NCBI GenBank assembly: GCA_000242935.3
Contig: CP007053.1
Location: 5,875,001-5,939,000 of the forward strand
DNA from: Opitutaceae bacterium TAV5
Lineage (GTDB): Bacteria; Verrucomicrobiota; Verrucomicrobiia; Opitutales; Opitutaceae
Direction: 5' to 3'
Length of the DNA stretch: 64,000 nucleotides
Below the pieces are notes generated by a model that was given only the letters and a program-made list of their open reading frames with translations, made no database searches and was not told the DNA's origin. The position numbers were made by a program, and so were the translations under genes. This document shows positions 33,813-41,411 of this stretch, in pieces (within the stretch, counting starts at the first letter, position 1; each line of letters begins with the position of its first letter).

Positions 33813-33908
33813 CGGAAAGGAAAGAAAGTGTGGCCGCCTCCGGATCAGGATGCGGACGGGATCGCCGGAGAAACCGGAGACGCGGAGGACTATATCGGCA
33901 CGACGGCG

Positions 33909-34271
33909 TCAGGGTTGACTGTGTTTTTGCGGTTTGCCAGCGGCGGGAGGCGGATTTTTCGGGGAAAGCTGGTGTTCGATGATGTCGGCGAAGCCGAAGC
34001 CGCCGCCCTGGCTCATGGCCTGGGCGAGGACGTCGGTGAGCAGATATCCGTAGACGGCGCCGCCGGCCGGGCCGCTGTTGCCGGAGAGCGAGCCGCCGGC
34101 CATGGAATCGAGGGCGGGCGCGAGGAGCTGGCGCAGGATAATGGCCTCGAACTGTTCGGCGGCGCGGCGGATGCCGGGGGGGGAGGGGGCGAGGGAGTGA
34201 GGGGGGGAGGGGGGCAGGGCGTCTCCGGCGAGTAGTCGGGAGGTCGATACAGGGGAGAGGGCGGAGAGCAT
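33909..34271 (-). CDS. flgJ: Rod-binding protein FlgJ, rod-capping domain only
   Basis: A 120-residue protein with the FlgJ N-terminal rod-binding domain: AAEQFEAIILRQLLAPALDSM, then GGAVYGYLLTDVLAQAMSQGGGFGFADII. No peptidoglycan-hydrolase domain follows, a common single-domain form outside the enterics. The first ~30 residues are Pro/Ser-rich. It starts 3 bases after flgI. FlgJ caps the growing rod in the periplasm; a separate wall hydrolase must act elsewhere. Confidence 0.88.
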   Translation of the reverse strand: MLSALSPVSTSRLLAGDALPPSPPHSLAPSPPGIRRAAEQFEAIILRQLLAPALDSMAGGSLSGNSGPAGGAVYGYLLTDVLAQAMSQGGGFGFADIIEHQLSPKNPPPAAGKPQKHSQP

Positions 34272-34274
34272 GGA

Positions 34275-35384
34275 TCAGTTGATGACGAGTTCGGCCTGGA
34301 GGGCGCCGGAGCGTTTGAGGGTCTGGAAAATGGCCATCATCTCGCGGGTGCTCACGCCGAGGGCATTGAGGGCGGCGGCGAGGCGTTCGATGGAGGGAGT
34401 TTCGGGGATGACCTGGAAGCCGCCCCGGCCCTCGCTGACATCCGTCTGGGTGGAGGGGACGACGGCGGTCTGGCCGGCGATGGCATAGGGGCCGGGCTGC
34501 GAGACGCCGAGCGTGGAGGAGACGGTGATGGTGAGCGAGCCGTGACTGATGGCGACTTCGGCGAGACGGACGGTGGAGGTGGCGACAATGGTGCCGGTGC
34601 GTTCGTTGATGACGACGCGGGCCATGGTGTCGGGCGTGATCTCGATGGCGCCGAGGTCGGCGAGGAAGGCGACTTCGCGGCCCGCGTACGTGTCGGGCAC
34701 GCGCACGTTGAGGGTGGCGGCGTCGAGCGGGTCGGCGGCGCCGGCGTGGATGGCGTTGATGGCGTCGGCCATGCGCGTGGCGGACGTGAAGTCGGGGTTG
34801 TGGAGCTGGAGGGTGAGCACGCCTTCGTTGACGAACGAGGCGGGAATCTCGCGCTCGACGATGGCGCCGTTGGTGATGGTGCCGACGGTGGGGTGATTTT
34901 TCTGGACGGTGGCCCCGCCGGGACCGCCGGTGCCGCCGAGAAATCCGCCGACGGAAATGGCACCCTGGCCAACGGCGTAGACGCGGCCGTCGGCGCCGAC
35001 GAGCGGGGTTTGCAGGAGGACGCCGCCCTGGAGCGACTTGGCGTCGCCGAGCGAGGCGATGGTCACGTCGATCCGCGAGCCGGGCTTGATGAACGCGGCG
35101 ATGTCGGCGGTGACCATGACGGCGGCGGTGTTCTTGGCCTTGATCTGGTTGATGTCGACGGTGAGGCCATAGCGCTGGAGGACGTTGGCGATGGCGCGGA
35201 GGGTGGATTTCTGGGAGTTGGAATCGCCGTCGCCGGCGAGGCCGACGACGATGCCGTAGCCGACAAGCTGGTTGTCGCGCCCGCCGCCGACAAGGGCGAG
35301 GTCCTTGATCCGGGAGGCGCGGGCCGGAAAAGCTGAAAAGCTGAAAACTGAAAAGCTGAAAAGGGCGAGGAACAGGTGGCGCAT
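34275..35384 (-). CDS. flgI: Flagellar P-ring protein FlgI
   Basis: With ATG at 35384 the protein has 369 residues, starting with a Phe/Ser-rich signal peptide (residues 3-24, ending PARA). The FlgI core is typical: RIKDLALVGGGRDNQLVGYGIVVGLAGDGDS, AKNTAAVMVTADIAAF, GSRIDVTIASLGDAKSLQGGVLLQTPL (key run GSRIDVTIASLGDAKSLQGG). It forms the periplasmic P ring, assembled with FlgA. The signal-peptide DNA is made of CTGAAAAG-type repeats shared with the gap before it. Confidence 0.96.
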   Translation of the reverse strand: MRHLFLALFSFSVFSFSAFPARASRIKDLALVGGGRDNQLVGYGIVVGLAGDGDSNSQKSTLRAIANVLQRYGLTVDINQIKAKNTAAVMVTADIAAFIKPGSRIDVTIASLGDAKSLQGGVLLQTPLVGADGRVYAVGQGAISVGGFLGGTGGPGGATVQKNHPTVGTITNGAIVEREIPASFVNEGVLTLQLHNPDFTSATRMADAINAIHAGAADPLDAATLNVRVPDTYAGREVAFLADLGAIEITPDTMARVVINERTGTIVATSTVRLAEVAISHGSLTITVSSTLGVSQPGPYAIAGQTAVVPSTQTDVSEGRGGFQVIPETPSIERLAAALNALGVSTREMMAIFQTLKRSGALQAELVIN

Positions 35385-35577
35385 GAAAAGACTGAAAGGC
35401 TGAAAAGCTGAAAAGTTGACGGAGCCCGGAGCGCGGAGATGGCCTCGCCGGAGGCGATGGCCCCCAGGGCCGACTGCCAGGAGCAAGTCGGAACGTTGGC
35501 TGTCGTTTTTTGGGGGATACAAGACTGCTTTCATTTTCAGCGTTTCAGTTTTCAGCATTTCAGCTTTTCAAAAGGGG
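35324..35577. repeat. GCTGAAAA repeat cluster around the flgI start
   Basis: Repeated GCTGAAAA/ACTGAAAA units run through the signal-peptide codons of flgI (35324-35362) and the gap beyond (35385-35418). An opposed set (TTTCAGCATTTCAGCTTTTC and similar) lies at 35529-35577 just after flgH, so the 183-base gap can fold on itself. A further cluster is at 36140-36180 inside the flgH signal peptide. Confidence 0.75.
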
Positions 35578-36206
35578 CGGAGTTTTTCGTAGATGCGGCT
35601 GAGCCAGCCGCGTTTCTGGGCGTCGGTGAGGGAGCCTTCGCTGATGAATTCGATGTGGGTGTCAGCGATGTTGCTGGAGAGAATCGTGTTGGCGCTGGTA
35701 ATGTCGTCGCGGCGGATGACGCCATGGAGAATGACGTGCTGCGTCTCGCCGGAGAAGGTGGTGCGGCGGGCGCCGGCAATGACGAGGTTGCCGTTGGGAA
35801 GGGTGTCGGTGACGAGCACGGCGGCGCGGGCGGTGATGGTCTGCGAGTTGTTGACGGAACCGCCGCCGCTGAAGGTGCTGGTGCCGCCGAAGGAAATGCC
35901 GGGCAGGGCGCCGTTGTGCGTGCCGAATTTGCTGGCGCTCGGCGGATAGAGGAACTGGCTCACCGCCGCTTCGGCGGAGGTGTCGGTGGAGGTGTTCTTG
36001 CTCTGGGTCGAGGACTGGGCGGCGGCTTCGGCGACGACGATGGTGATGATGTCGCCGACGCGGCCGGCGCGGGAATCGGCGACGAGGGAGACCTCGCGGC
36101 TGCCGGGCGCGGTCCAGAGCGAGGCGGCGGAAACGGAAAAAGCGGAAAAAGCGGAAAGACTGAAAAGCTGAAAAGCTGAAATCAGGAAGTGGATACGGCG
36201 ATGCAT
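35568..36206 (-). CDS. flgH: Flagellar L-ring protein FlgH
   Basis: With ATG at 36206 the protein has 212 residues and a signal peptide rich in Phe/Ser (ISAFQLFSLSAFSAFSVSAA). No lipobox Cys is seen near the cleavage site, so unlike enteric FlgH it may not be lipidated. The core is typical: RVGDIITIVVAEAAAQSSTQSKN, TITARAAVLVTDTLPNGNLVIAGARR, and VILHGVIRRDDITSANTILSSNIADTHIEF (key run GVIRRDDITSANTILSS). It forms the outer-membrane L ring, direct evidence for a two-membrane envelope. Confidence 0.95.
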   Translation of the reverse strand: MHRRIHFLISAFQLFSLSAFSAFSVSAASLWTAPGSREVSLVADSRAGRVGDIITIVVAEAAAQSSTQSKNTSTDTSAEAAVSQFLYPPSASKFGTHNGALPGISFGGTSTFSGGGSVNNSQTITARAAVLVTDTLPNGNLVIAGARRTTFSGETQHVILHGVIRRDDITSANTILSSNIADTHIEFISEGSLTDAQKRGWLSRIYEKLRPF

Positions 36207-36223
36207 GGCGGTGAGCGTGGTTT

Positions 36224-37024
36224 CTAGAAACGGACTTCGGCGCGGGATTCGGAGACGACGAGGGCGGTGAATTCCTTGCGGGATTCGGGATTGCGGATGC
36301 GCACGGTCTCGCCGCGGCCGGCGTCCTCCATGGCGATGCCGCGCAGGGTGACGAGGAGCGCGCCCTCGCCGGCGGAGATCTCGACGGACTGGCCGCGCCT
36401 GACGAGCGGGCGGCGGATGACATCGCGCCACACGAGCAGGCGTCCGGCGGGGAGGGCGCGGGCGAAGAGAAGGTCGGCCCCGGAATCGGCGGGCACGGCG
36501 TCGCGATCGCGCAGGGCATCAAACCGCTTGATGCCCAGCGCGGAGGGCAGCACGGGGTCGCCGCGGGCCGCGGGTTCCGGAAGGAGCCAGCCGTCGCGCC
36601 AGAGTTGGGCGCGGACAACGAGAGTGATGTCGGCGGGAGGCGGCGCGGCGCGCGCGGGGTCCGCGGGTTGCCGGGGCGCGGAGGGGAGGCGGACGCGGAC
36701 GAGCATCTGCGGGGCGAGCGCGGCGGGGTACTCGAGGATGCGGAGGGCGGTGTCGGGAGCGAGGCGGGCGAGCGCGGGCTGGGGGCGTTGCCAGTCGAGC
36801 AGGAGTTCGCCGCTGGCCTGGAAGTGCGCGGCGATGTCGTCGGCGAGCCGGCGAAGCAGGGTGGCGGAGGGCGCGGCGGGAGCGGTGCCGGCGACGTCGT
36901 CGGCGGATGATGTCTGGCCGGCGGTGGACAGGGCGAGAGCGAAGACAATCGCGACGAGGCGCCGCGAACGTCCGGTATCCGGTATCCGGCGTCCGACATC
37001 GAACAGCCGGAATCCGGTATCCAT
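36224..37024 (-). CDS. flgA: P-ring assembly chaperone FlgA
   Basis: With ATG at 37024 it has 266 residues: a basic start, a signal-type segment (RRLVAIVFALALSTAGQ), a variable middle, and a SAF-type C-terminal domain RLLVWRDVIRRPLVRRGQSVEISAGEGALLVTLRGIAMEDAGRGETVRIRNPESRKEF (key run RRGQSVEISAGEGALLV), typical of FlgA. The frame continues upstream to 37108, but the DNA there and in the first 18 codons contains repeated GGTATCC units. It lies 17 bases before flgH. Confidence 0.88.
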   Translation of the reverse strand: MDTGFRLFDVGRRIPDTGRSRRLVAIVFALALSTAGQTSSADDVAGTAPAAPSATLLRRLADDIAAHFQASGELLLDWQRPQPALARLAPDTALRILEYPAALAPQMLVRVRLPSAPRQPADPARAAPPPADITLVVRAQLWRDGWLLPEPAARGDPVLPSALGIKRFDALRDRDAVPADSGADLLFARALPAGRLLVWRDVIRRPLVRRGQSVEISAGEGALLVTLRGIAMEDAGRGETVRIRNPESRKEFTALVVSESRAEVRF

Positions 37025-37164
37025 AATCCGGTGACATAGGGCGGATGTCCTGCGTGCGGTCTTGAAGGCAAGGTTGCCGGCTTCGGTTTTCTCGAATGGT
37101 CGGTGCACGGGATGTTGACGGTTCGGCGTTGGCGGTTCGCGCCGGAGGCCTCCGGCGCGCGGGT

Positions 37165-37947
37165 TCAGCGTTTGAGCTCGGTGACGTTTTGCAGCATCTC
37201 GTCGGAGGTCTGGATGGCCTTGCTGCTGACTTCGTAGGCGCGCTGGGCGACGATGAGGTTTACCATTTCCTCGACGATGTTCACGTTGGAGGACTCGACG
37301 TAATATTGCTGGGTGGTGCCGAAACCTTCCTCCCCGGGTTGCCCGGCCTCGGGCGTGCCGCTGGCGGTGGTTTCTTCGTAGAGGTTGTCGCCGAGGCTGC
37401 GCAGGCCGGCGGGGTTGGCGAAACGGGTGAGCGTGATGCGGAAGGTTTCGTTGCCGTTGGGGGTGACGTAGGTGACGTCGCCGGTTTCGGCGACGGTGAT
37501 GTCGGTGGTGCCGTTGGGCACGGCCTGGAAGCCGCTGAGAACAACGAGGCCGCCGGAGGTGATGATCTGGCCGTTGTTGTCCTGCTTGAAGGAACCGTCG
37601 CGGGTATAGGCGGTGGTGCCGTCGGGCCGCTGCACCTCGAAAAATCCTTCGCCCTGGATGGCGATGTCGAGTTTCTCGCCGGAGGAGGTGAGCTGGCCCT
37701 GCGTGAAGACCTTGGAGGTGGCGGAAATCCGCGAGCCGTTGCCGATTTCGATGCCGGTGGGCAGGAGGTTGCCGTTGCCGGTCTCCGCGCCGGCGTTGCG
37801 CGGGTTCTGGTAGAGCATGTCGTGGAACTCGATCTTGCTGCGTTTGAACCCGGCGGTGTTTACGTTCGCGAGGTTGTTGGCGATCGTGTTGAGGTTCATC
37901 TGCTGGGCTTCCATGCCGGTGGCGGCGGAGTAGAGGGAGAGGTTCAT
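37165..37947 (-). CDS. flgG: Distal rod protein FlgG
   Basis: A 260-residue protein with the FlgG signatures: MNLSLYSAATGMEAQQMNLNTIANNLANVNTAGFKRSK (key run LNTIANNLANVNTAGFK), FTQGQLTSSGEKLDIAIQGEGFFEV, and the end VNIVEEMVNLIVAQRAYEVSSKAIQTSDEMLQNVTELKR. Full family length. It follows flgF after 72 bases and precedes flgA. Confidence 0.96.
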   Translation of the reverse strand: MNLSLYSAATGMEAQQMNLNTIANNLANVNTAGFKRSKIEFHDMLYQNPRNAGAETGNGNLLPTGIEIGNGSRISATSKVFTQGQLTSSGEKLDIAIQGEGFFEVQRPDGTTAYTRDGSFKQDNNGQIITSGGLVVLSGFQAVPNGTTDITVAETGDVTYVTPNGNETFRITLTRFANPAGLRSLGDNLYEETTASGTPEAGQPGEEGFGTTQQYYVESSNVNIVEEMVNLIVAQRAYEVSSKAIQTSDEMLQNVTELKR

Positions 37948-38019
37948 TGAAGTGTGGAGTGCGGAATGTGGATTGCGGAATCAGGGAAAGGGGAGGGACG
38001 GCGGGTGGCCGGCGGAGCG

Positions 38020-38775
38020 TCAGGTGGTGAGGGCTTCGATGGTGCGGCCGAGAAGGGTGTCGCGGCTCTGGATCATTTTCTGGTTCGCCTCGTAGGCGCG
38101 GGAGATCGTGATGAGGTCGACCATCTCGTGGAGCTGGGCGACGTTGCTCGATTCGACAAAACCCTGGATGACGCCGGGCTCTTCCACCGGTTCGGGGCCG
38201 GCCTCGGGCGGCGCGGCGTAGAGGCCGCCGGAAAGCGGGGTGAGGAGTTCGGGACGCGCGAAGGTGACGATGCCGAGGCGGCCGATGAGAGTGTCGTCCT
38301 GGGAGATGGTGCCGTCGTCATTGAAGACAAGCGTGCCGCCTTCGGTTTCGAGCTGGATCGGGGCTTCACCGTCGCCGAGCACCTCGAGTCCTTCCGCGGT
38401 GACGAGGGTGCGCTCGGGGCTGATCTGGAAGGAACCGGCGCGGGTGTAGAGGATGCGTCCGCCGGCATCGCGGACAGTGAAAAAACCGTCGGCCGGCAGG
38501 GCGATGTCGAGGTCGCGGTGAGTGGGGAGGGCCTCGCCGGGTGTCAGGCTGATGTTGTAATTGGCTTGGGGGAAAATGGCGCGCCGGGCCTCGCCGGAGG
38601 CGCCGGGGACGGACGAGGGCTCGATGAAAAATTCACCGGACTGGTTGCCGGCGACCTGCACGGTGCGGCGTTTGAAGGCGGTGACCTGGCTGGAGACGAT
38701 GTTTTGCGCGACGACGTCTTGCCAGCGTTCGAGCGCGGAAAGCGAAGCGGCGTTCTGGTAGAGACCGATGTTCAT
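38020..38775 (-). CDS. flgF: Proximal/distal rod protein FlgF
   Basis: A 251-residue flagellar rod protein. It begins MNIGLYQNAASLSALERWQDVVAQNIVSSQVTAFKRR, a divergent version of the rod N-terminal motif (NIANxxTxG is replaced by NIVSSQVTAFK). It continues LDIALPADGFFTVRDAGG and ends VAQLHEMVDLITISRAYEANQKMIQSRDTLLGRTI. Placement before flgG supports FlgF. It heads the minus-strand operon and has a sigma-54 promoter 45 bases upstream. Confidence 0.9.
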   Translation of the reverse strand: MNIGLYQNAASLSALERWQDVVAQNIVSSQVTAFKRRTVQVAGNQSGEFFIEPSSVPGASGEARRAIFPQANYNISLTPGEALPTHRDLDIALPADGFFTVRDAGGRILYTRAGSFQISPERTLVTAEGLEVLGDGEAPIQLETEGGTLVFNDDGTISQDDTLIGRLGIVTFARPELLTPLSGGLYAAPPEAGPEPVEEPGVIQGFVESSNVAQLHEMVDLITISRAYEANQKMIQSRDTLLGRTIEALTT

Positions 38776-38819
38776 GGGCGGATGCGGACGAGGCCGCGAA
38801 GGAGGACAGAGGAATGAAA

Positions 38820-38835
38820 AGCAGTATCGGTGCCA
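38820..38835 (-). promoter_or_regulatory. Sigma-54 type promoter for flgF
   Basis: On the minus strand TGGCAC-CGATA-CTGCT: a perfect TGGCAC -24 half and GC at -12 with the right 12-base interval. The predicted start, near 38809, leaves a leader of about 34 bases before flgF. Confidence 0.75.
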
Positions 38836-38884
38836 GATTGTTAAGATGTTGTTTTATATTATATTGCGATAGTACTGTGGCGAT

Positions 38885-38899
38885 GGGCAATTTTTGCCG
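38885..38899 (-). promoter_or_regulatory. Candidate enhancer dyad upstream of flgF
   Basis: Minus strand CGGCA-AAAAT-TGCCC, one base from the perfect dyad found before flhB, 49 bases upstream of the -24 element. It lies between the promoter and repeat copy D. Confidence 0.45.
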
Positions 38900-38914
38900 G
38901 AGAGGCAGGAGGCA

Positions 38915-39060
38915 TTTTTTTTAGCCGCGTACCGAGCGAAGCGACAGTCTGACAAGAGCGCAAAAATCTTCACGCGGATGAAACGTTGCGTGGCACCTAT
39001 AGGCGCCATGGAGGGTTTCCCTGCGAAAAGACCCTTTGCGCCCTTTTGCGGCTGAAAAAT
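38915..39060. repeat. Palindromic repeat element, copy D
   Basis: The core GGCACCTATAGGCGCC is a variant of the central palindrome with CCTATAGG in place of TTATAA. The right arm CCCTTTTGCGGCTGAAAAAT is normal; the left arm has the usual CAAAAGG replaced by about 30 bases (GTACCGAGCGAAGCGACAG onward) identical to copy G. Confidence 0.85.
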
Positions 39061-39152
39061 CCGGTTCTGTTCCCCTTCGCAGCCAAGGGAACATATAGGC
39101 GCGATGGAGGGTTTCATGCGCGGAGATTTTTTTGCGTTCTTTTGCGGCTACC
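39061..39152. repeat. Palindromic repeat element, copy E (degenerate, adjacent to D)
   Basis: A second copy directly abuts copy D. Its left half is decayed (CGCAGCCAAGGG), but CATATAGGCGCGATGGAGGG and the right arm TTCTTTTGCGGCTACCGG remain. The arm contains the TAG stop codon of the chemoreceptor gene that ends at 39148. Confidence 0.75.
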
Positions 39153-41079
39153 GGTCTGTCTCCGGGAGGCTTGCGGGAACCGGGAATTTTGCGGCGGGCG
39201 CGGGAGCGGACCCGGCCTTGCCGGTCGGGTGGGCGTGAACGGGGGCGCTTGCGGGTGAGGAGGTGGCGGCGGAGCCGCCGTCGACGATGCGGCGGAGGGA
39301 GAGGACGGCGTCCTTGAGGGAGGCGGCCTGGGCGTTGAGTTCTTCGGCGGCGGAGGCGCTTTCTTCGGCGGAGGCGGCGTTGGACTGGGTGACCTTGTCC
39401 ATCTGGCTGACGGCGGTATTGACCTGGTCGATACCCTGGGACTGTTCGCGGGATGCGGTGGCGACTTCGGCGGCGAGCTGGTCGACCTGGCGGAATTTTT
39501 GCAGGATTTCGTCGAGGCTGCGGGTGACTTTTTCGGTGAGCTGGACGCCCTGGGCGGTTTTGGCGACGGAGTTTTCGATATTGGCGGCGGTTTCGCGTGC
39601 GGACTGTGCGCTGCGCTGGGCGAGGTTGCGGACCTCCTCGGCGACGACGGCGAAGCCGGCGCCGGCCTCGCCGGCGCGTGCGGCTTCGACGGCGGCGTTG
39701 AGGGCGAGGATGTTGGTCTGGAAGGCGATTTCGTCGATGGTCTTGATGATGCGGGCGACGTCGCCGCTGCTTTTCTGGATTTCCTGCATGGCGTGGGCCA
39801 TGGCGGACATGTCGGCGGCGCCGGTTTCGGCAGCGGCACGGGCTTCGCGAGCGAGGGAGTTGACCTGCTGGGCGTTGTCGGTGTTGCGGCGGGTCATGCT
39901 GGCGAGTTCCTCCAGCGAGGAACTGGTTTCCTCGAGCGCGGCGGCCTGCTCGCTGGAGCCGGCGGCGAGCGTCTGGCTGGCGGAAGAGACCTGGCCGGCA
40001 GCGGCGGCAGTCTGCTCGGCGCCCTGGTTGAGGGTGTCGGCAATGGCCTTGACCGGCCGCGTGATCGAACGGGTGAGGCCAATGGAGAGCGCGCTGCCGA
40101 TGATGAACGCGGTGGCGAGGCCGGCATAAAGAATGAGGGTGGAGGTGCCGAGCTGATGTCCGGTGGTGAGCGTGCCGGTGCGCATGTTGTCCAGACCTTC
40201 GGCGGCGAGTTTCCGCGTCTGGTCGATCATGGCCCGGCTGAGGACGGCGCAATCGGCGACGAGCTTTTCGCGCTCCTCCCATTCGAGGGCGAGGCCGTCG
40301 ATCGCCTTGCGGTACTCGGCCGCAGCTTGCCGCATGGCGGCAATCTGGCGGATGTCGGCTTCCTGGCGGGTGACGGGTTGCAACTCGTCGCACCGGGAGG
40401 TGATGACGGCAAAATGTTTTTGGGCCGCGGAGAGGGCGTGCGGATTCTGCTCGGCCTGGGCGCGCCAGGTGGCGAGGCGAAGTTCGGAGATGACCTGGTC
40501 GATGTCCGAGACGAGTTTCAGCTTGTAACTGCGTTCGGTGATTTTTTCCGCCGCAGCGGCGTTTTTGAGCTCTTCGTCGAGCTCGTGGTATTGCCGGGTG
40601 CGGAAGCCGTTGATGGCGGAAAGAAGGGTCCGGGACGAGTCGTCGAGGCGGTTGCGGGAGGAATCGGTGGCCTCGGTTTTTTCCATGATGTGGTGAAGGA
40701 GCGCATCGTATTCCTGCAACTTGTGTCCGGTTTCGGCGACCGCCGTGGAAAAATCGGTGAGGCCGGGATGGCGGGAAGCGTGTTCGCGGGCTTTTTCGAG
40801 GTGCTGGCGCGCGGCGGCAATATTTTCCCGTCCACGATTCAGGAAATCCGGCATGGAAGTCTGCGCATACCCGAGAATCTCGTAACGGGCGAGCATGACC
40901 TGGTGCTGGACATCGTTGACGATCGTGATGGCGGGCAGGCCTTCCCCGGCGGCCTGCCGGGCGGTGGCAGCGCTGCGATGCATGTTCCATGCGGTGATGC
41001 CGCCGAGGGCGAGCATGATGAGAACGAGGCTTCCGAAGGCGAGGGAAAGCCGGGTGCCGAGCTTGTAGTTATTTTTCAT
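39148..41079 (-). CDS. Methyl-accepting chemotaxis protein 1
   Basis: ATG at 41079 gives 643 residues and aligns with the second receptor (MKNNYKLGTRL against MKKTRKLGTRL). First membrane helix about residues 12-32, then a periplasmic helical sensor of about 280 residues, second helix near 318-336 (LATAFIIGSALSIGLTR). A short HAMP-like stub (SITRPVKAIADTLNQ) leads into a long MCP signalling coiled coil with the conserved tip QTNILALNAAVEAARAGEAG. A Pro/Ala-rich tail lacks a CheR pentapeptide. It senses an unknown ligand and controls CheA through CheW. The signalling domain DNA (39268-40080) is nearly identical to the next gene. Confidence 0.94.
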   Translation of the reverse strand: MKNNYKLGTRLSLAFGSLVLIMLALGGITAWNMHRSAATARQAAGEGLPAITIVNDVQHQVMLARYEILGYAQTSMPDFLNRGRENIAAARQHLEKAREHASRHPGLTDFSTAVAETGHKLQEYDALLHHIMEKTEATDSSRNRLDDSSRTLLSAINGFRTRQYHELDEELKNAAAAEKITERSYKLKLVSDIDQVISELRLATWRAQAEQNPHALSAAQKHFAVITSRCDELQPVTRQEADIRQIAAMRQAAAEYRKAIDGLALEWEEREKLVADCAVLSRAMIDQTRKLAAEGLDNMRTGTLTTGHQLGTSTLILYAGLATAFIIGSALSIGLTRSITRPVKAIADTLNQGAEQTAAAAGQVSSASQTLAAGSSEQAAALEETSSSLEELASMTRRNTDNAQQVNSLAREARAAAETGAADMSAMAHAMQEIQKSSGDVARIIKTIDEIAFQTNILALNAAVEAARAGEAGAGFAVVAEEVRNLAQRSAQSARETAANIENSVAKTAQGVQLTEKVTRSLDEILQKFRQVDQLAAEVATASREQSQGIDQVNTAVSQMDKVTQSNAASAEESASAAEELNAQAASLKDAVLSLRRIVDGGSAATSSPASAPVHAHPTGKAGSAPAPAAKFPVPASLPETDR

Positions 41080-41147
41080 GACAGTGACCGTGGACGGCCT
41101 CGGGCGCGACAAACCGGCGCGGTCGTCACGAGCGACGCCGCAGGGTG

Positions 41148-41174
41148 TTATCGGTCACTGGAAGGATTTCTTGA
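41148..41174 (-). promoter_or_regulatory. Weak sigma-28 type promoter for chemoreceptor 1
   Basis: Minus strand TCAAGAAA-N11-ACCGATAA. The -10 half agrees with GCCGATAA at seven of eight bases and the N11 spacing is standard, but the -35 half is poor. It lies about 70 bases before the receptor start. Confidence 0.4.
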
Positions 41175-41256
41175 GCCGGAAGGCGAGTGGTGCGGATGGC
41201 GGTTGGCTAAGGGTTCATGGACGCAAAGGGTGAGAGGCGGCCGGAATGGACAGGGA

Positions 41257-41375
41257 GTTTTTTTGCCGCGAAGGGGCGCAAAGGATCAGTCTGCCCGGGG
41301 AGGATCTCCCGCGCGTCTATAGACGCGATGGGAGGTTTCATGCGCGGCAGGATTTTACGTTCTTTTGCGGCCATT
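41257..41375. repeat. Palindromic repeat element, copy F
   Basis: The central palindrome is CGCGTCTATAGACGCG, differing from CGCGCTTATAAGCGCG by paired changes that keep the dyad. Arms TTTTTTTGCCGCGAAGGGGC and TTCTTTTGCGGCC are partly decayed. It lies between the two chemoreceptor genes. Confidence 0.85.
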
Positions 41376-41411
41376 GGTTTGGGGATTGGCGGGTGAAAGG
41401 TGATCGGCGGA

